Positions 1 to 5,009 of a stretch of DNA of 5,009 nucleotides are shown here, in pieces. The stretch is from an uncultured Collinsella sp. Lineage in GTDB: Bacteria; Actinomycetota; Coriobacteriia; Coriobacteriales; Coriobacteriaceae. The notes under the pieces are model-generated. The model searched no databases and had not been told where the DNA came from. It saw only the letters and a list, made by a program, of their open reading frames with translations. Location of the stretch: positions 1 through 5,009 of the forward strand of contig CABSZR010000127.1 in assembly GCA_902482185.1 (NCBI GenBank), given 5' to 3'. Within the stretch, counting starts at the first letter, position 1; each line of letters opens with the position of its first letter. Both the position numbers and the translations under genes were made by a program.

Positions 1-197
1 GCATTGCGCGGGTCGATGACGGTAGCGCCGGGAACGTTGATCTCGTCGGGGTTGCCCAGGATGACGATCTTTGCCAGGCCCTCCTCGATGATTTTGTTTG
101 CCGCGACGATGGTACGCGGATCCTCGCCCTCGGGCAGGACGATCGTCTTAAGGTCGGCCTTGGCGGCAGACTTCATACGGTTTAGGAAATCGCTCAT
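1..197 (-). CDS. pta: Phosphate acetyltransferase, N-terminal part (runs off the left edge)
   Basis: Only the first 65 codons are in the window. The product begins MSDFLNRMKSAAKADLKTIV and continues with LPEGEDPRT (residues 21-29), then an EEGLAKIVILGNP stretch (38-50). That order matches the N-terminus of phosphotransacetylases, which are usually about 330 residues. The family converts acetyl-CoA and phosphate to acetyl phosphate and CoA in the cytoplasm. With acetate kinase this yields ATP from acetyl-CoA during fermentation. The start is ATG at 197, preceded five bases upstream by AGGAG (complement of 202-206). It is transcribed away from glf, so the two share a control region. The related phosphate butyryltransferase cannot be strictly excluded from so short a piece, but the fit to Pta is better. 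The partner ackA, if adjacent, would lie outside the window. Confidence 0.88.
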   Translation of the reverse strand, partial: MSDFLNRMKSAAKADLKTIVLPEGEDPRTIVAANKIIEEGLAKIVILGNPDEINVPGATVIDPRN

Positions 198-250
198 GTT
201 ACTCCTTACAAGCGTTTCGCTAAGCTCCAGGCACCCGGCTGTTCACGAAT

Positions 251-271
251 AAACCCGCTGCTAGCGGGTTT
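251..271. other. Perfect 9-bp hairpin in the pta leader
   Basis: AAACCCGCT (251-259) and AGCGGGTTT (263-271) are exact inverse complements around a 3-nt centre. It lies 54 bases upstream of the pta start, inside the presumed pta 5' leader. On either strand the second arm ends in TTT but no longer T-run follows, so it is at best a weak intrinsic terminator. It could be an attenuator or leader structure for pta, or could stop stray transcription. The structure is seen directly; any role is inferred. Confidence 0.4.
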
Positions 272-299
272 ACCTTTCAATTATGTACGCCGCGGTGCT

Positions 300-325
300 T
301 GAGCTTTCCTTGTGTGGCAAGCTCA
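300..325. promoter_or_regulatory. Candidate operator dyad near the pta transcription start
   Basis: TGAGCTT (300-306) and AAGCTCA (319-325) form a perfect 7-bp dyad separated by 12 bp. The right half abuts the leftward -10 box, so the dyad would cover the predicted pta transcription start near 318. That position suits a repressor site. No regulator can be named, and a 7-bp dyad can arise by chance. Confidence 0.25.
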
Positions 326-330
326 TTATA
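325..330 (-). promoter_or_regulatory. Putative -10 box for pta
   Basis: The complement of 325-330 reads TATAAT, a consensus sigma-70 family -10 hexamer, about 130 bp upstream of the pta start. Seventeen bases further upstream the minus strand reads GCGATT, a poor -35. No TGn extension is present. The -35 position overlaps the rightward -10 box at 345-350. Confidence 0.45.
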
Positions 331-344
331 GGACGCATTAGCGC

Positions 345-350
345 TATAAT
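345..350 (+). promoter_or_regulatory. Putative -10 box for the glf operon
   Basis: TATAAT at 345-350 matches the consensus -10 hexamer and would give a start near 357, leaving a leader of about 70 nt before glf. The -35 position (about 322-327, CTCATT) is poor and lies on the opposing -10 box. The hexamer is itself flanked by AGCG (340-343) and CGCT (351-354). Confidence 0.45.
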
Positions 351-366
351 CGCTCTGATAAATATG

Positions 367-414
367 TCTCGAAGAATGTTCGAGAAAAGCCCAGCTAACG
401 AGCCCGTGGCTTTT
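367..414 (+). promoter_or_regulatory. Two hairpins in the glf leader
   Basis: TCTCGAA (367-373) pairs with TTCGAGA (379-385) around a 5-nt loop. AAAAGCC (385-391) pairs with GGCTTTT (408-414) around a 16-nt loop. Both arm pairs are perfect 7-mers. They share base 385 and so stack almost end to end. The second ends four bases before the AGGAG of glf (419-423). They may modulate translation start or act as an attenuator, since the second ends in TTTT. Role unproven. Confidence 0.3.
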
Positions 415-428
415 GACAAGGAGTATCG

Positions 429-1631
429 ATGCAGATTACCTCAGGCCTGCCTGAAGGCTTTAACGCCGGCGCGTACGACATGATTGTCGTCGGTGCTGGA
501 TATGCCGGTGCCGTTTGCGCCCGCCGTCTTGCCGAGACCATCGGCTATCGTGTTGCCGTTTTGGAGCGCCGTAGCCACATTGCGGGCAATGCCTATGACT
601 GCACTGACGAGGCCGGAATCCTGATCCACGAGTACGGTCCGCATATCTATCACACTTTTAACGAGCGCGTGCACAATTTCCTGTCGCGCTTTACCAAGTG
701 GACGGATTATCAGCACAAGGTGCTCGCCAACATCAACGGTACCCTTATGCCCGTGCCCTTCAACCATGCGAGTCTCAAGCTCGCCTTTGGTGACGAGCGC
801 GGCGAGGAGCTGTATCAGAAGCTCGTGGAGACCTTTGGCAAGGATGTCAAGGTGCCCATTATGGAGCTGCGTAAGAAGAACGACCCGGATCTTGCCGAGG
901 TCGCCGATTACGTCTACGAGAACGTCTTTTTGCATTACACCATGAAGCAGTGGGGCCAGACGCCCGATCAGATCGATCCCTCGATCACCGGCCGCGTTCC
1001 CGTCTTTGTGGGCGATGATGACCGCTACTTCCCGCAAGCTCCCTTCCAGGGCATGCCGCAGGAGGGCTACACGGCGCTCTTTGAGCACATGCTCGACCAC
1101 GACCTGATCGACGTGTTCTGCGACGTGGACGCCCGTGACCTCTTTGAAATCGACGAGACTACCGTCAAGATCGACGGCAAGGTCTATGGTGGCGAGATCG
1201 TCTACACCGGTCCGCTCGATGAGCTGTTCAATCTCGATCTGGGCGCGCTACCGTACCGCACGCTCGACATGAAGTTCGAGACGCTCGATATGGACCAGTT
1301 CCAGCCCGTGGGCACCGTCAACTACACCACGAGCGAGGACTACACGCGCATTACCGAGTTCAAGAACATGACCGGTCAGATCCTGCCCGGCAAGACCACC
1401 ATCATGAAGGAGTATTCCAAGGCCTATACGCCCGGCTCGGGCGAGACGCCGTACTACGCCATTCTTGAGCCCGAGAACCGTGAGCTCTATGAGCGCTATC
1501 TTGAGCGCGTCCAGAACCTGACGAACTTCCACCCGGTGGGTCGTCTGGCCGAGTATCGTTACTACGATATGGACGCTGTGACCAATTCCGCCCTCGATCT
1601 TTCGGATGAGATTATCGCCTGCCATGCATAA
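429..1631 (+). CDS. glf: UDP-galactopyranose mutase
   Basis: A 400-residue flavoprotein that interconverts UDP-galactopyranose and UDP-galactofuranose, the donor for galactofuranose in surface glycans. It acts in the cytoplasm with reduced FAD. The dinucleotide-binding GAGYAG lies at residues 22-27, followed by an acidic strand end (VLERR, 44-48) and GNAYD (53-57). Family hallmarks follow: YGPHIYHT (69-76), KQWG (173-176), GRVPV with Arg189, DDRYF (197-201), YTRITEF with Arg307 (305-311) and GRLAEYRYYDMD (371-382). The two arginines correspond to the conserved substrate and phosphate-binding pair of the family. The start at 429 is chosen because AGGAG (419-423) sits five bases upstream. ATG at 480 has no such site, though it would remove a 17-residue N-terminal extension. 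The 3' end overlaps the downstream glycosyltransferase by 8 nt. No missing key residue was seen. Confidence 0.95.
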   Translation: MQITSGLPEGFNAGAYDMIVVGAGYAGAVCARRLAETIGYRVAVLERRSHIAGNAYDCTDEAGILIHEYGPHIYHTFNERVHNFLSRFTKWTDYQHKVLANINGTLMPVPFNHASLKLAFGDERGEELYQKLVETFGKDVKVPIMELRKKNDPDLAEVADYVYENVFLHYTMKQWGQTPDQIDPSITGRVPVFVGDDDRYFPQAPFQGMPQEGYTALFEHMLDHDLIDVFCDVDARDLFEIDETTVKIDGKVYGGEIVYTGPLDELFNLDLGALPYRTLDMKFETLDMDQFQPVGTVNYTTSEDYTRITEFKNMTGQILPGKTTIMKEYSKAYTPGSGETPYYAILEPENRELYERYLERVQNLTNFHPVGRLAEYRYYDMDAVTNSALDLSDEIIACHA

Positions 1632-2655
1632 AGTCATAACATTCGGTATTCCCTCGTATAACGCCGCCAAGGACATGGACCATTGCATCACCTCCATCTT
1701 GGAGGGGAGCAATTACGCTACCGATATCGAGCTTATCGTGGTGGACGACGGCTCCAAGGACGAGACGGCCGATAAGGCCGACGAGTGGGAGGCACGTTAT
1801 CCCGGTATCATTCGCGCGGTGCACCAGGAGAACGGCGGCCACGGTATTGCCGTCCTTTCGGGTCTGCGCGAGGCACAGGGCACCTACTACAAGGTCGTCG
1901 ACTCGGATGACTGGCTCGATGCTGCGGCTCTTTCGACTATGCTGTCGATTCTGCGTGGCTTTGAAGAGCGTGACCAGCGCGTTGACCTGTTTATCTCGAA
2001 CTACGTGTACGAGAAGGTTTACGAGGGCACGCATACCGCTATTGGCTACAAATTTGCCCTGCCGCGCAAAAAGATCTTTTCCTGGGATCAGATCGGTCAT
2101 TTCCGCCTGGACCAGAACCTTCTCATGCACAGCCTGTGCTATCGCACGGATGTGCTGCGCGAGTCCAACCTTCCCATGCCGCCGCACACGTTCTATGTGG
2201 ACAACATCTACGCCTACGTGCCGCTGCCGCGTTGCAAGACCATGTACTACGCCGACATCGACCTCTACCGCTACTTTATCGGTCGCGAGGGCCAGAGCGT
2301 CAACGAGGCAACGATGGTCAAGCGTCTGGACCAGCAGTTCCGTGTTACGCGTATCATGATGGAGTCGTACCACTTGTACAGCGATGTTGGGTCGTCGCGC
2401 CTGCGTTCGTACATGATGGGCTACTTCACCATGATGATGGCGATCTGCTCGGTGCTTACCAAGCTTTCCGAGGAAGATTGCGCCGACGAGCGCCTAAAGA
2501 CGCTGTGGAATGATTTGAAGGCCTATGACGAGCGCATGTATCGTCGTGCCCGCTACGGCGTGGTCGGCTTCTTCACTAACCTGCGTGGACGGGCCGGAGA
2601 CAAAACCACACTCGGCCTATACCGTCTTGCCTCAAAGATCTTCAAATTCAACTAG
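1624..2655 (+). CDS. Family 2 glycosyltransferase, possible galactofuranosyltransferase
   Basis: A 343-residue GT-A fold transferase. The N-terminus ITFGIPSYNAA (5-15) is the first nucleotide-binding strand of family GT2. VVDDGSKDET (39-48) follows, then NGGHGIAVLSGL (70-81) and the metal-binding DxD region VVDSDDWLD (91-99). The C-terminal half is family-variable. It has one hydrophobic, methionine-rich stretch (about 264-278) that might touch the membrane, and a basic tail ending YRLASKIFKFN. There is no signal peptide. The start is uncertain: ATG 1624 overlaps the glf stop as ATGCATAA and begins right at the conserved strand. ATG 1606 would add MRLSPA and has no better ribosome site, so translational coupling to glf is likely. 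Pairing with glf suggests UDP-galactofuranose as donor, but GT2 sequence alone does not fix donor or acceptor, so that is inference. Confidence 0.88.
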   Translation: MHKVITFGIPSYNAAKDMDHCITSILEGSNYATDIELIVVDDGSKDETADKADEWEARYPGIIRAVHQENGGHGIAVLSGLREAQGTYYKVVDSDDWLDAAALSTMLSILRGFEERDQRVDLFISNYVYEKVYEGTHTAIGYKFALPRKKIFSWDQIGHFRLDQNLLMHSLCYRTDVLRESNLPMPPHTFYVDNIYAYVPLPRCKTMYYADIDLYRYFIGREGQSVNEATMVKRLDQQFRVTRIMMESYHLYSDVGSSRLRSYMMGYFTMMMAICSVLTKLSEEDCADERLKTLWNDLKAYDERMYRRARYGVVGFFTNLRGRAGDKTTLGLYRLASKIFKFN

Positions 2656-2687
2656 CTGCTGAGTAATCGCTGCTGATAGGTTGACTG

Positions 2688-2797
2688 GGCCCCTTGGCCT
2701 TTAGTTTGCTACTGCGAACAGTCCTGCTCGCACGGAAAGCACATTAAGTGCTTTCCGGCTCGTGCGGAACTTGTATCAAACTAAAGGCCAAGGGGCC
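2688..2797 (+). repeat. Long hairpin element, copy 1, downstream of the glycosyltransferase
   Basis: A perfect 21-bp inverted repeat (2688-2708 with 2777-2797) encloses a 68-bp core. In the core, CGGAAAGCAC (2733-2742) pairs perfectly with GTGCTTTCCG (2748-2757) around an ATTAA loop. A further CGCAC/GTGCG pairing is possible outside a bulge. The core also carries an imperfect direct repeat, GCTCGCACGG and GCTCGTGCGG (2726-2735, 2758-2767). Positions 2718-2771 match the reverse complement of 2924-2978 with one 1-base gap and four substitutions. Each outer arm contains a mini-hairpin, GGCC-CCTT-GGCC, followed by T-rich sequence ending GTTTG. It starts 32 bases past the glycosyltransferase stop. 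It may be a terminator, a 3'-end RNA structure or a small mobile palindrome; the sequence does not decide. Confidence 0.9.
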
Positions 2798-2801
2798 TCT
2801 G

Positions 2802-2858
2802 CTATAAGAATCGATTGTCAGGCTGCCTGAATTTGAAGATCTTAGACGCGCGGTACAC
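2802..2858 (-). pseudogene. Remnant of a glycosyltransferase C-terminus in inverted orientation
   Basis: Read on the minus strand from 2858, this gives VYRASKIFKFRQPDNRFL and a TAG stop. The neighbouring glycosyltransferase ends LYRLASKIFKFN. Sixteen bases are exact (2828-2843 against 2635-2650). Upstream of these the differences in Arg, Ala and Ser codons are synonymous (CGT/CGC, GCC/GCG, TCA/TCT), plus one whole-codon deletion (Leu). This pattern points to shared coding ancestry and not to a chance stem. Similarity fades upstream of about 2858, so only the tail survives. The position of the old stop now reads CAG, giving a short extension. It may be all that is left of a paralogous gene that once converged on this one, or part of an inverted duplication centred on hairpin copy 1. 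There is no start codon or ribosome site, so expression is not expected. Confidence 0.5.
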
Positions 2859-2889
2859 AGGGGCCTGGGCTGAAAAGGCTTGGTTGGTA

Positions 2890-3014
2890 GGTTGCCCGGT
2901 GGGGCTTGGTTATGTTTGTCGCGAGTTCCGCACGAGCCGAAGAGCACTTAATGTGCTCTTCGTGCGAGCCAGGACTGTAGAGCAGCAAACATAACCAAGC
3001 CCCACCGGGCAACC
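2890..3014 (-). repeat. Long hairpin element, copy 2, downstream of the P1 peptidase
   Basis: A perfect 29-bp inverted repeat (2890-2918 with 2986-3014) encloses a 67-bp core that is the inverted counterpart of copy 1. In the core, CGAAGAGCAC (2938-2947) pairs with GTGCTCTTCG (2953-2962). Compared with copy 1, two base pairs of this stem are changed on both sides, so pairing is kept. The outer arms are not homologous to those of copy 1, yet share the design: a mini-hairpin GCCC-GGTG-GGGC, then T-rich sequence ending GTTTG at the core edge. In the orientation of the core, this copy follows the leftward peptidase gene just as copy 1 follows the rightward gene; it begins 12 bases past the peptidase stop. 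No T-run follows on either strand. Confidence 0.9.
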
Positions 3015-3026
3015 GGTCAGGTTAGG

Positions 3027-4028
3027 CTACTTCGCGGCGCCGGGGATGCCGTGGGAGGTTTTGGCGGTTTTTGCTCCGTTTACGATGGCGGTCTGTAAGG
3101 CCCTTACGGCGAGCATGCCCAACAGGTCCAGGGGAATGGCGGCGCTTGCCTGGGCGCCCAGTTTGCCGCTGGCGAGGGTGTAGATGGTGTCGCCGTCGTT
3201 GGTGGTGTGTGTGGGGCGGATGGCGTGTGCGTAGGCGTCTGCGGCCATCTGGGAGACCTTGGTGGCTTGTGCCTTAGTGAGTTCCACGTTGGTGACGATG
3301 CAGCTGATGGTGGTGTTGGTGCGGTCGAGTGGCATTTGCATGGAGCCTGCGGCGGCAAAGGCTGCGAGCTCCATGTCGACGATCTGGTCGCTATCGGCTG
3401 CGGCGCGCATGCCGGCGACCCACTCGCCGGTGAAGGGGTCGACAACGTTGCCGCAGGCGTTGACCGAGACCACGGCGCCCACCTTGACGGGGCCGAGCGC
3501 CACGGCGGCAGCTCCGAGGCCGGCTTTCATGCAGGTGGCAGGCCCCATGAGCTTACCCACGGTAGCGCCCGTGCCGGCGCCTACGTTGCCCTGTTCGAGC
3601 TTGGTGGGGGTGTGGTCGAGTGCTTCGCGCACGGCGGCGATGCCGGCCTCAATGTCGGGGCGCACGGTGGGGTCGCCAAAGGCAAGGTCGAAGATACAGC
3701 TGGAGCACACGATAGGCACCTGCGTGGGGCCGACGGGAAGGCCGATGCCGCGGCTCTCAAGCTCGCGAGCGACGCCGCTTGCAGCTTCGAGGCCAAAGAC
3801 CGATCCGCCCGAAAGGCAGACGGCGTGGACCTTGTCGACGGTGTTCTCGGGTCGTAGCAGGTCGGTCTCGCGCGAAGCGGGAGCGCCACCGCGTACGTCA
3901 ACGCCGCCGGTGGCGCCCTCGGGTGCCACGATTACGGTGCAACCGGTGCCGGCCTCTTCGTCCGTATAGTTGCCATAGCAAAAGCCATCGACATCGCAGA
4001 CGTCAATGGCCTCGAGCAGTGTATCCAT
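3027..4028 (-). CDS. P1 family peptidase (DmpA/NylC-like, MEROPS S58 type)
   Basis: A 333-residue member of the DmpA/NylC family of self-cleaving N-terminal nucleophile hydrolases. Characterised relatives include aminopeptidases such as DmpA and BapA, and nylon-oligomer hydrolase NylC. Family motifs are clear: GTGCTVIVAPEGA (27-39), RGGAPASRETDLL (46-58), the glycine turn CLSGGSVFGLEAASGV (71-86), GNVGAGTGATVGK (147-159), VSVNACGNVVDP (187-198) and the RPTHTTNDGDTIYTLASG block (271-288). DRTNTTI (235-241) holds the likely Asn238-Thr239 autocleavage site, with Thr239 as the new N-terminal nucleophile; the exact bond is inferred from the family. There is no signal peptide, so it is probably cytoplasmic. 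ATG 4028 has AGGAG (complement of 4035-4039) six bases upstream. The natural substrate is unknown. It lies downstream of maf but a hairpin intervenes, so it may be only partly cotranscribed. Confidence 0.9.
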   Translation of the reverse strand: MDTLLEAIDVCDVDGFCYGNYTDEEAGTGCTVIVAPEGATGGVDVRGGAPASRETDLLRPENTVDKVHAVCLSGGSVFGLEAASGVARELESRGIGLPVGPTQVPIVCSSCIFDLAFGDPTVRPDIEAGIAAVREALDHTPTKLEQGNVGAGTGATVGKLMGPATCMKAGLGAAAVALGPVKVGAVVSVNACGNVVDPFTGEWVAGMRAAADSDQIVDMELAAFAAAGSMQMPLDRTNTTISCIVTNVELTKAQATKVSQMAADAYAHAIRPTHTTNDGDTIYTLASGKLGAQASAAIPLDLLGMLAVRALQTAIVNGAKTAKTSHGIPGAAK

Positions 4029-4098
4029 GTTTAACTCCTATCGGTTTTCCGCCGCGCCTTGTGCCCGGTCGGGATCCGTACGGTACGCCAAAATTGTA

Positions 4099-4121
4099 GG
4101 CGCTGGGGAATACCCAGCGCC
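4099..4121 (-). terminator. Hairpin just past maf, possible weak terminator
   Basis: GGCGCTGGG (4099-4107) and CCCAGCGCC (4113-4121) form a perfect 9-bp stem with a 5-nt loop, eight bases past the maf stop. In the direction of maf it is followed by TACAATTTTGG, a weak T-tract. It may end or reduce maf transcription before the peptidase. The same TACAAT could serve as a -10 box for the peptidase gene, but no -35 is seen, so that is speculative. Confidence 0.55.
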
Positions 4122-4129
4122 AGATGCAA

Positions 4130-4711
4130 TTACGAGAGTTTTTGAATCGCGCGCGCGACGCGGGCGATGGGTAGGCCCACCACGTTATAGAAGTCGCCCG
4201 AAATATCGTGCACGAGCATGCGTCCTCCTGTGCCCTGAATGCCGTAGGCGCCGGCCTTGTCCATGGGCTCACCCGAGGCGACGTAGTGCTCGATCTGCTC
4301 GTCGGTGAGCTCGTAGAACGTCACGTCGGTCACATCGACAAAGGACAGGCTTTCGGCGGCATGCGGGGCGGCCGTATCGCCTGCCTTAACGATGCAGACG
4401 CCGGTTGCGACCTGGTGCGTGCGGCCCGAAAGCTCACGGAGCATAGTGCGCGCCTCGTCCTCGGTTGCCGGCTTGCCCAGAATCTTGCCGTCAAAGGTGA
4501 CGATGGTGTCGGCCGCGACCGTCAGCTCATTGGGCTCGGCATACTCGGCAGCAACGGCAGCCGCCTTGGCGCGTGCCAAGCGCTCGACAAGCGTGAGCGG
4601 GGCCTCGCCATCAAAGGGCGTTTCGTCGATATCCGCGGGAATCACGCGAATGTTGTAGCCTGCCTCGCGCATCAGCTCTATGCGGCGCGGCGATTGCGAA
4701 GCCAAAATCAT
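4130..4711 (-). CDS. maf: Maf family nucleoside triphosphate pyrophosphatase (YhdE type)
   Basis: A 193-residue protein, the normal length for Maf. The family hydrolyses nucleoside triphosphates to monophosphate and pyrophosphate. YhdE-type members act on dTTP, UTP and modified forms, and the family has been linked to housecleaning and division arrest. Signature motifs are LASQSPRR (3-10) for phosphate binding, the catalytic-acid region AADTIV (66-71), GKILGKP (75-81), and SGRTHQVATGV (95-105). SGEPMDKAGAYGIQG (146-160) and VVGLP (177-181) are also present. The last blocks closely resemble E. coli YhdE and not the YceF subgroup. The ATG at 4711 overlaps the TGA of the upstream DJ-1-like gene as ATGA, indicating translational coupling; a GAGG lies 10 bases upstream. 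There is no membrane segment, so it is cytoplasmic. Confidence 0.95.
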   Translation of the reverse strand: MILASQSPRRIELMREAGYNIRVIPADIDETPFDGEAPLTLVERLARAKAAAVAAEYAEPNELTVAADTIVTFDGKILGKPATEDEARTMLRELSGRTHQVATGVCIVKAGDTAAPHAAESLSFVDVTDVTFYELTDEQIEHYVASGEPMDKAGAYGIQGTGGRMLVHDISGDFYNVVGLPIARVARAIQKLS

Positions 4712-5009
4712 AGTTGGATGCCCTCGGCGACCTTCTCGACGGCCTTGTCGCCGGCGAGCGTGCGCAGCAGCTCCAATGCAAAGGGGAGGGACTGTGCCAT
4801 GCCGCTGGCAGTGATGATGTTGCCGTCTTGCGTGACCTTCTCGCCGGTATAGGCGCCTTCGGGGAAGCTTTTCTCAAAGCCAGGGAAGCACGTGGCGTGG
4901 CACCCCTCGAGTAGGTCGAGCTCGCCCAGGATAAACGGGGCAGCGCAGATGGCGGCAACGTGCTTGGTCGCGGCGAAATCGCAAACTACGTCGCAGACGC
5001 GCTGGTCGG
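4708..5009 (-). CDS. DJ-1/PfpI family protein, C-terminal part (runs off the right edge)
   Basis: Ninety-nine codons before the TGA are visible; the N-terminal half is outside the window. The key segment is HVAAICAAPFILGELDLLEG. Its Cys (codon 4945-4947) sits in the nucleophile-elbow position of the DJ-1/ThiJ/PfpI superfamily. It is followed by GCHATCFPGFE, then YTGEKVTQDGNIITASGMAQSLPFALELL, which is the typical C-terminal block of DJ-1-type proteins (a THR/TSxGP-like turn is replaced by TASGMAQ). Members serve as glyoxalases, deglycase-like enzymes or stress proteins; older annotations call some of them 4-methyl-5-thiazole monophosphate biosynthesis proteins. The exact activity cannot be set from half a protein. 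The stop overlaps the maf start by 4 nt (ATGA), so both are in one transcript. Confidence 0.88.
   Translation of the reverse strand, partial: DQRVCDVVCDFAATKHVAAICAAPFILGELDLLEGCHATCFPGFEKSFPEGAYTGEKVTQDGNIITASGMAQSLPFALELLRTLAGDKAVEKVAEGIQL

Larger units (their letters stand above)
2656..3026. other. Convergent intergenic region filled by hairpin elements
   Basis: This 371-bp gap between the stop codons of two converging genes has no credible intact gene. About two thirds of it is taken up by two long inverted-repeat elements (2688-2797, 2890-3014). A short remnant of a glycosyltransferase tail lies between them on the minus strand. The 30 bases before the first element and the 12 after the second show no further recognisable signal. 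No canonical intrinsic terminator with a long T-run is present, so transcription of both genes probably ends at or within these hairpins. Confidence 0.8.

Noticed and set aside
283..483. 66-codon plus-strand reading frame ahead of glf
   Set aside because: It covers the promoter region, lacks a ribosome site and overlaps glf in another frame.
1606..1623. Upstream start for the glycosyltransferase
   Set aside because: ATG 1606 adds six residues before the conserved first strand and has no ribosome site. ATG 1624 overlaps the glf stop, which fits coupling better, though 1606 cannot be excluded.
2688..2797. Classical intrinsic terminator
   Set aside because: The stem is far longer than usual and no T-run follows on either strand, so the element is annotated as a repeat with terminator only as one possible role.
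2744..2947. 67-codon minus-strand reading frame in the intergenic region
   Set aside because: It is made largely of hairpin sequence, has no family resemblance or good ribosome site, and is in a different frame from the glycosyltransferase-tail remnant.
2688..3014. CRISPR array or integron attC sites
   Set aside because: There are only two repeats, in opposite orientation, with no regular spacers. attC sites have conserved ends and a variable centre, while here the centre is conserved and the ends vary. No cas or integrase gene is present.
3207..3969. Long plus-strand reading frames opposite the P1 peptidase
   Set aside because: They arise from high-GC third-position bias opposite a clear family gene, and their translations are low-complexity with no recognisable domains.
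4074..4088. CCGTACGGTACG near-palindrome between maf and the peptidase
   Set aside because: It is too short and imperfect to support an operator call, and nothing else nearby reinforces it.

Overview
This 5 kb window looks like chromosomal DNA from a high-GC anaerobic actinobacterium. Collinsella or a close relative in Coriobacteriia is my best guess. That rests on protein character, GC-rich codon use, AGGAG ribosome binding sites and the galactofuranose gene pair; no search was possible, so the genus is an inference.

Left part (1-428): the 5' end of a leftward phosphotransacetylase gene (pta) faces a divergent promoter region. Two TATAAT boxes lie on opposite strands 14 bp apart (325-330 and 345-350). 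Together they form a mirror-symmetric pair, flanked by short dyads and hairpins that could be operators or leader structures.

Middle left (429-2655): a rightward two-gene unit. UDP-galactopyranose mutase (glf) overlaps a family 2 glycosyltransferase by 8 nt. The first makes UDP-galactofuranose; the second is a candidate to transfer it, or another sugar, to a surface polysaccharide.

Centre (2656-3026): a 371-bp gap between convergent genes, and the most unusual part of the window. It holds two long hairpin elements (2688-2797 and 2890-3014) in opposite orientation, each directly downstream of one of the converging genes. Their ~55-bp cores are about 90% identical and differ by compensated changes in the inner stem. 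Their outer stems (21 and 29 bp, both perfect) are different in sequence. Between them, on the minus strand, sits a short piece matching the last codons of the glycosyltransferase, with mainly synonymous differences. This suggests a lost paralogous gene or an inverted duplication.

Right part (3027-5009): a leftward group of a P1 (DmpA/NylC-type) peptidase, a hairpin, a Maf/YhdE nucleotide pyrophosphatase, and the C-terminal part of a DJ-1/PfpI family protein. The last two overlap by ATGA and are surely cotranscribed. They read as housekeeping or damage-limitation genes and have no obvious tie to the polysaccharide genes.

I see no tRNA, rRNA, CRISPR array or transposase gene.
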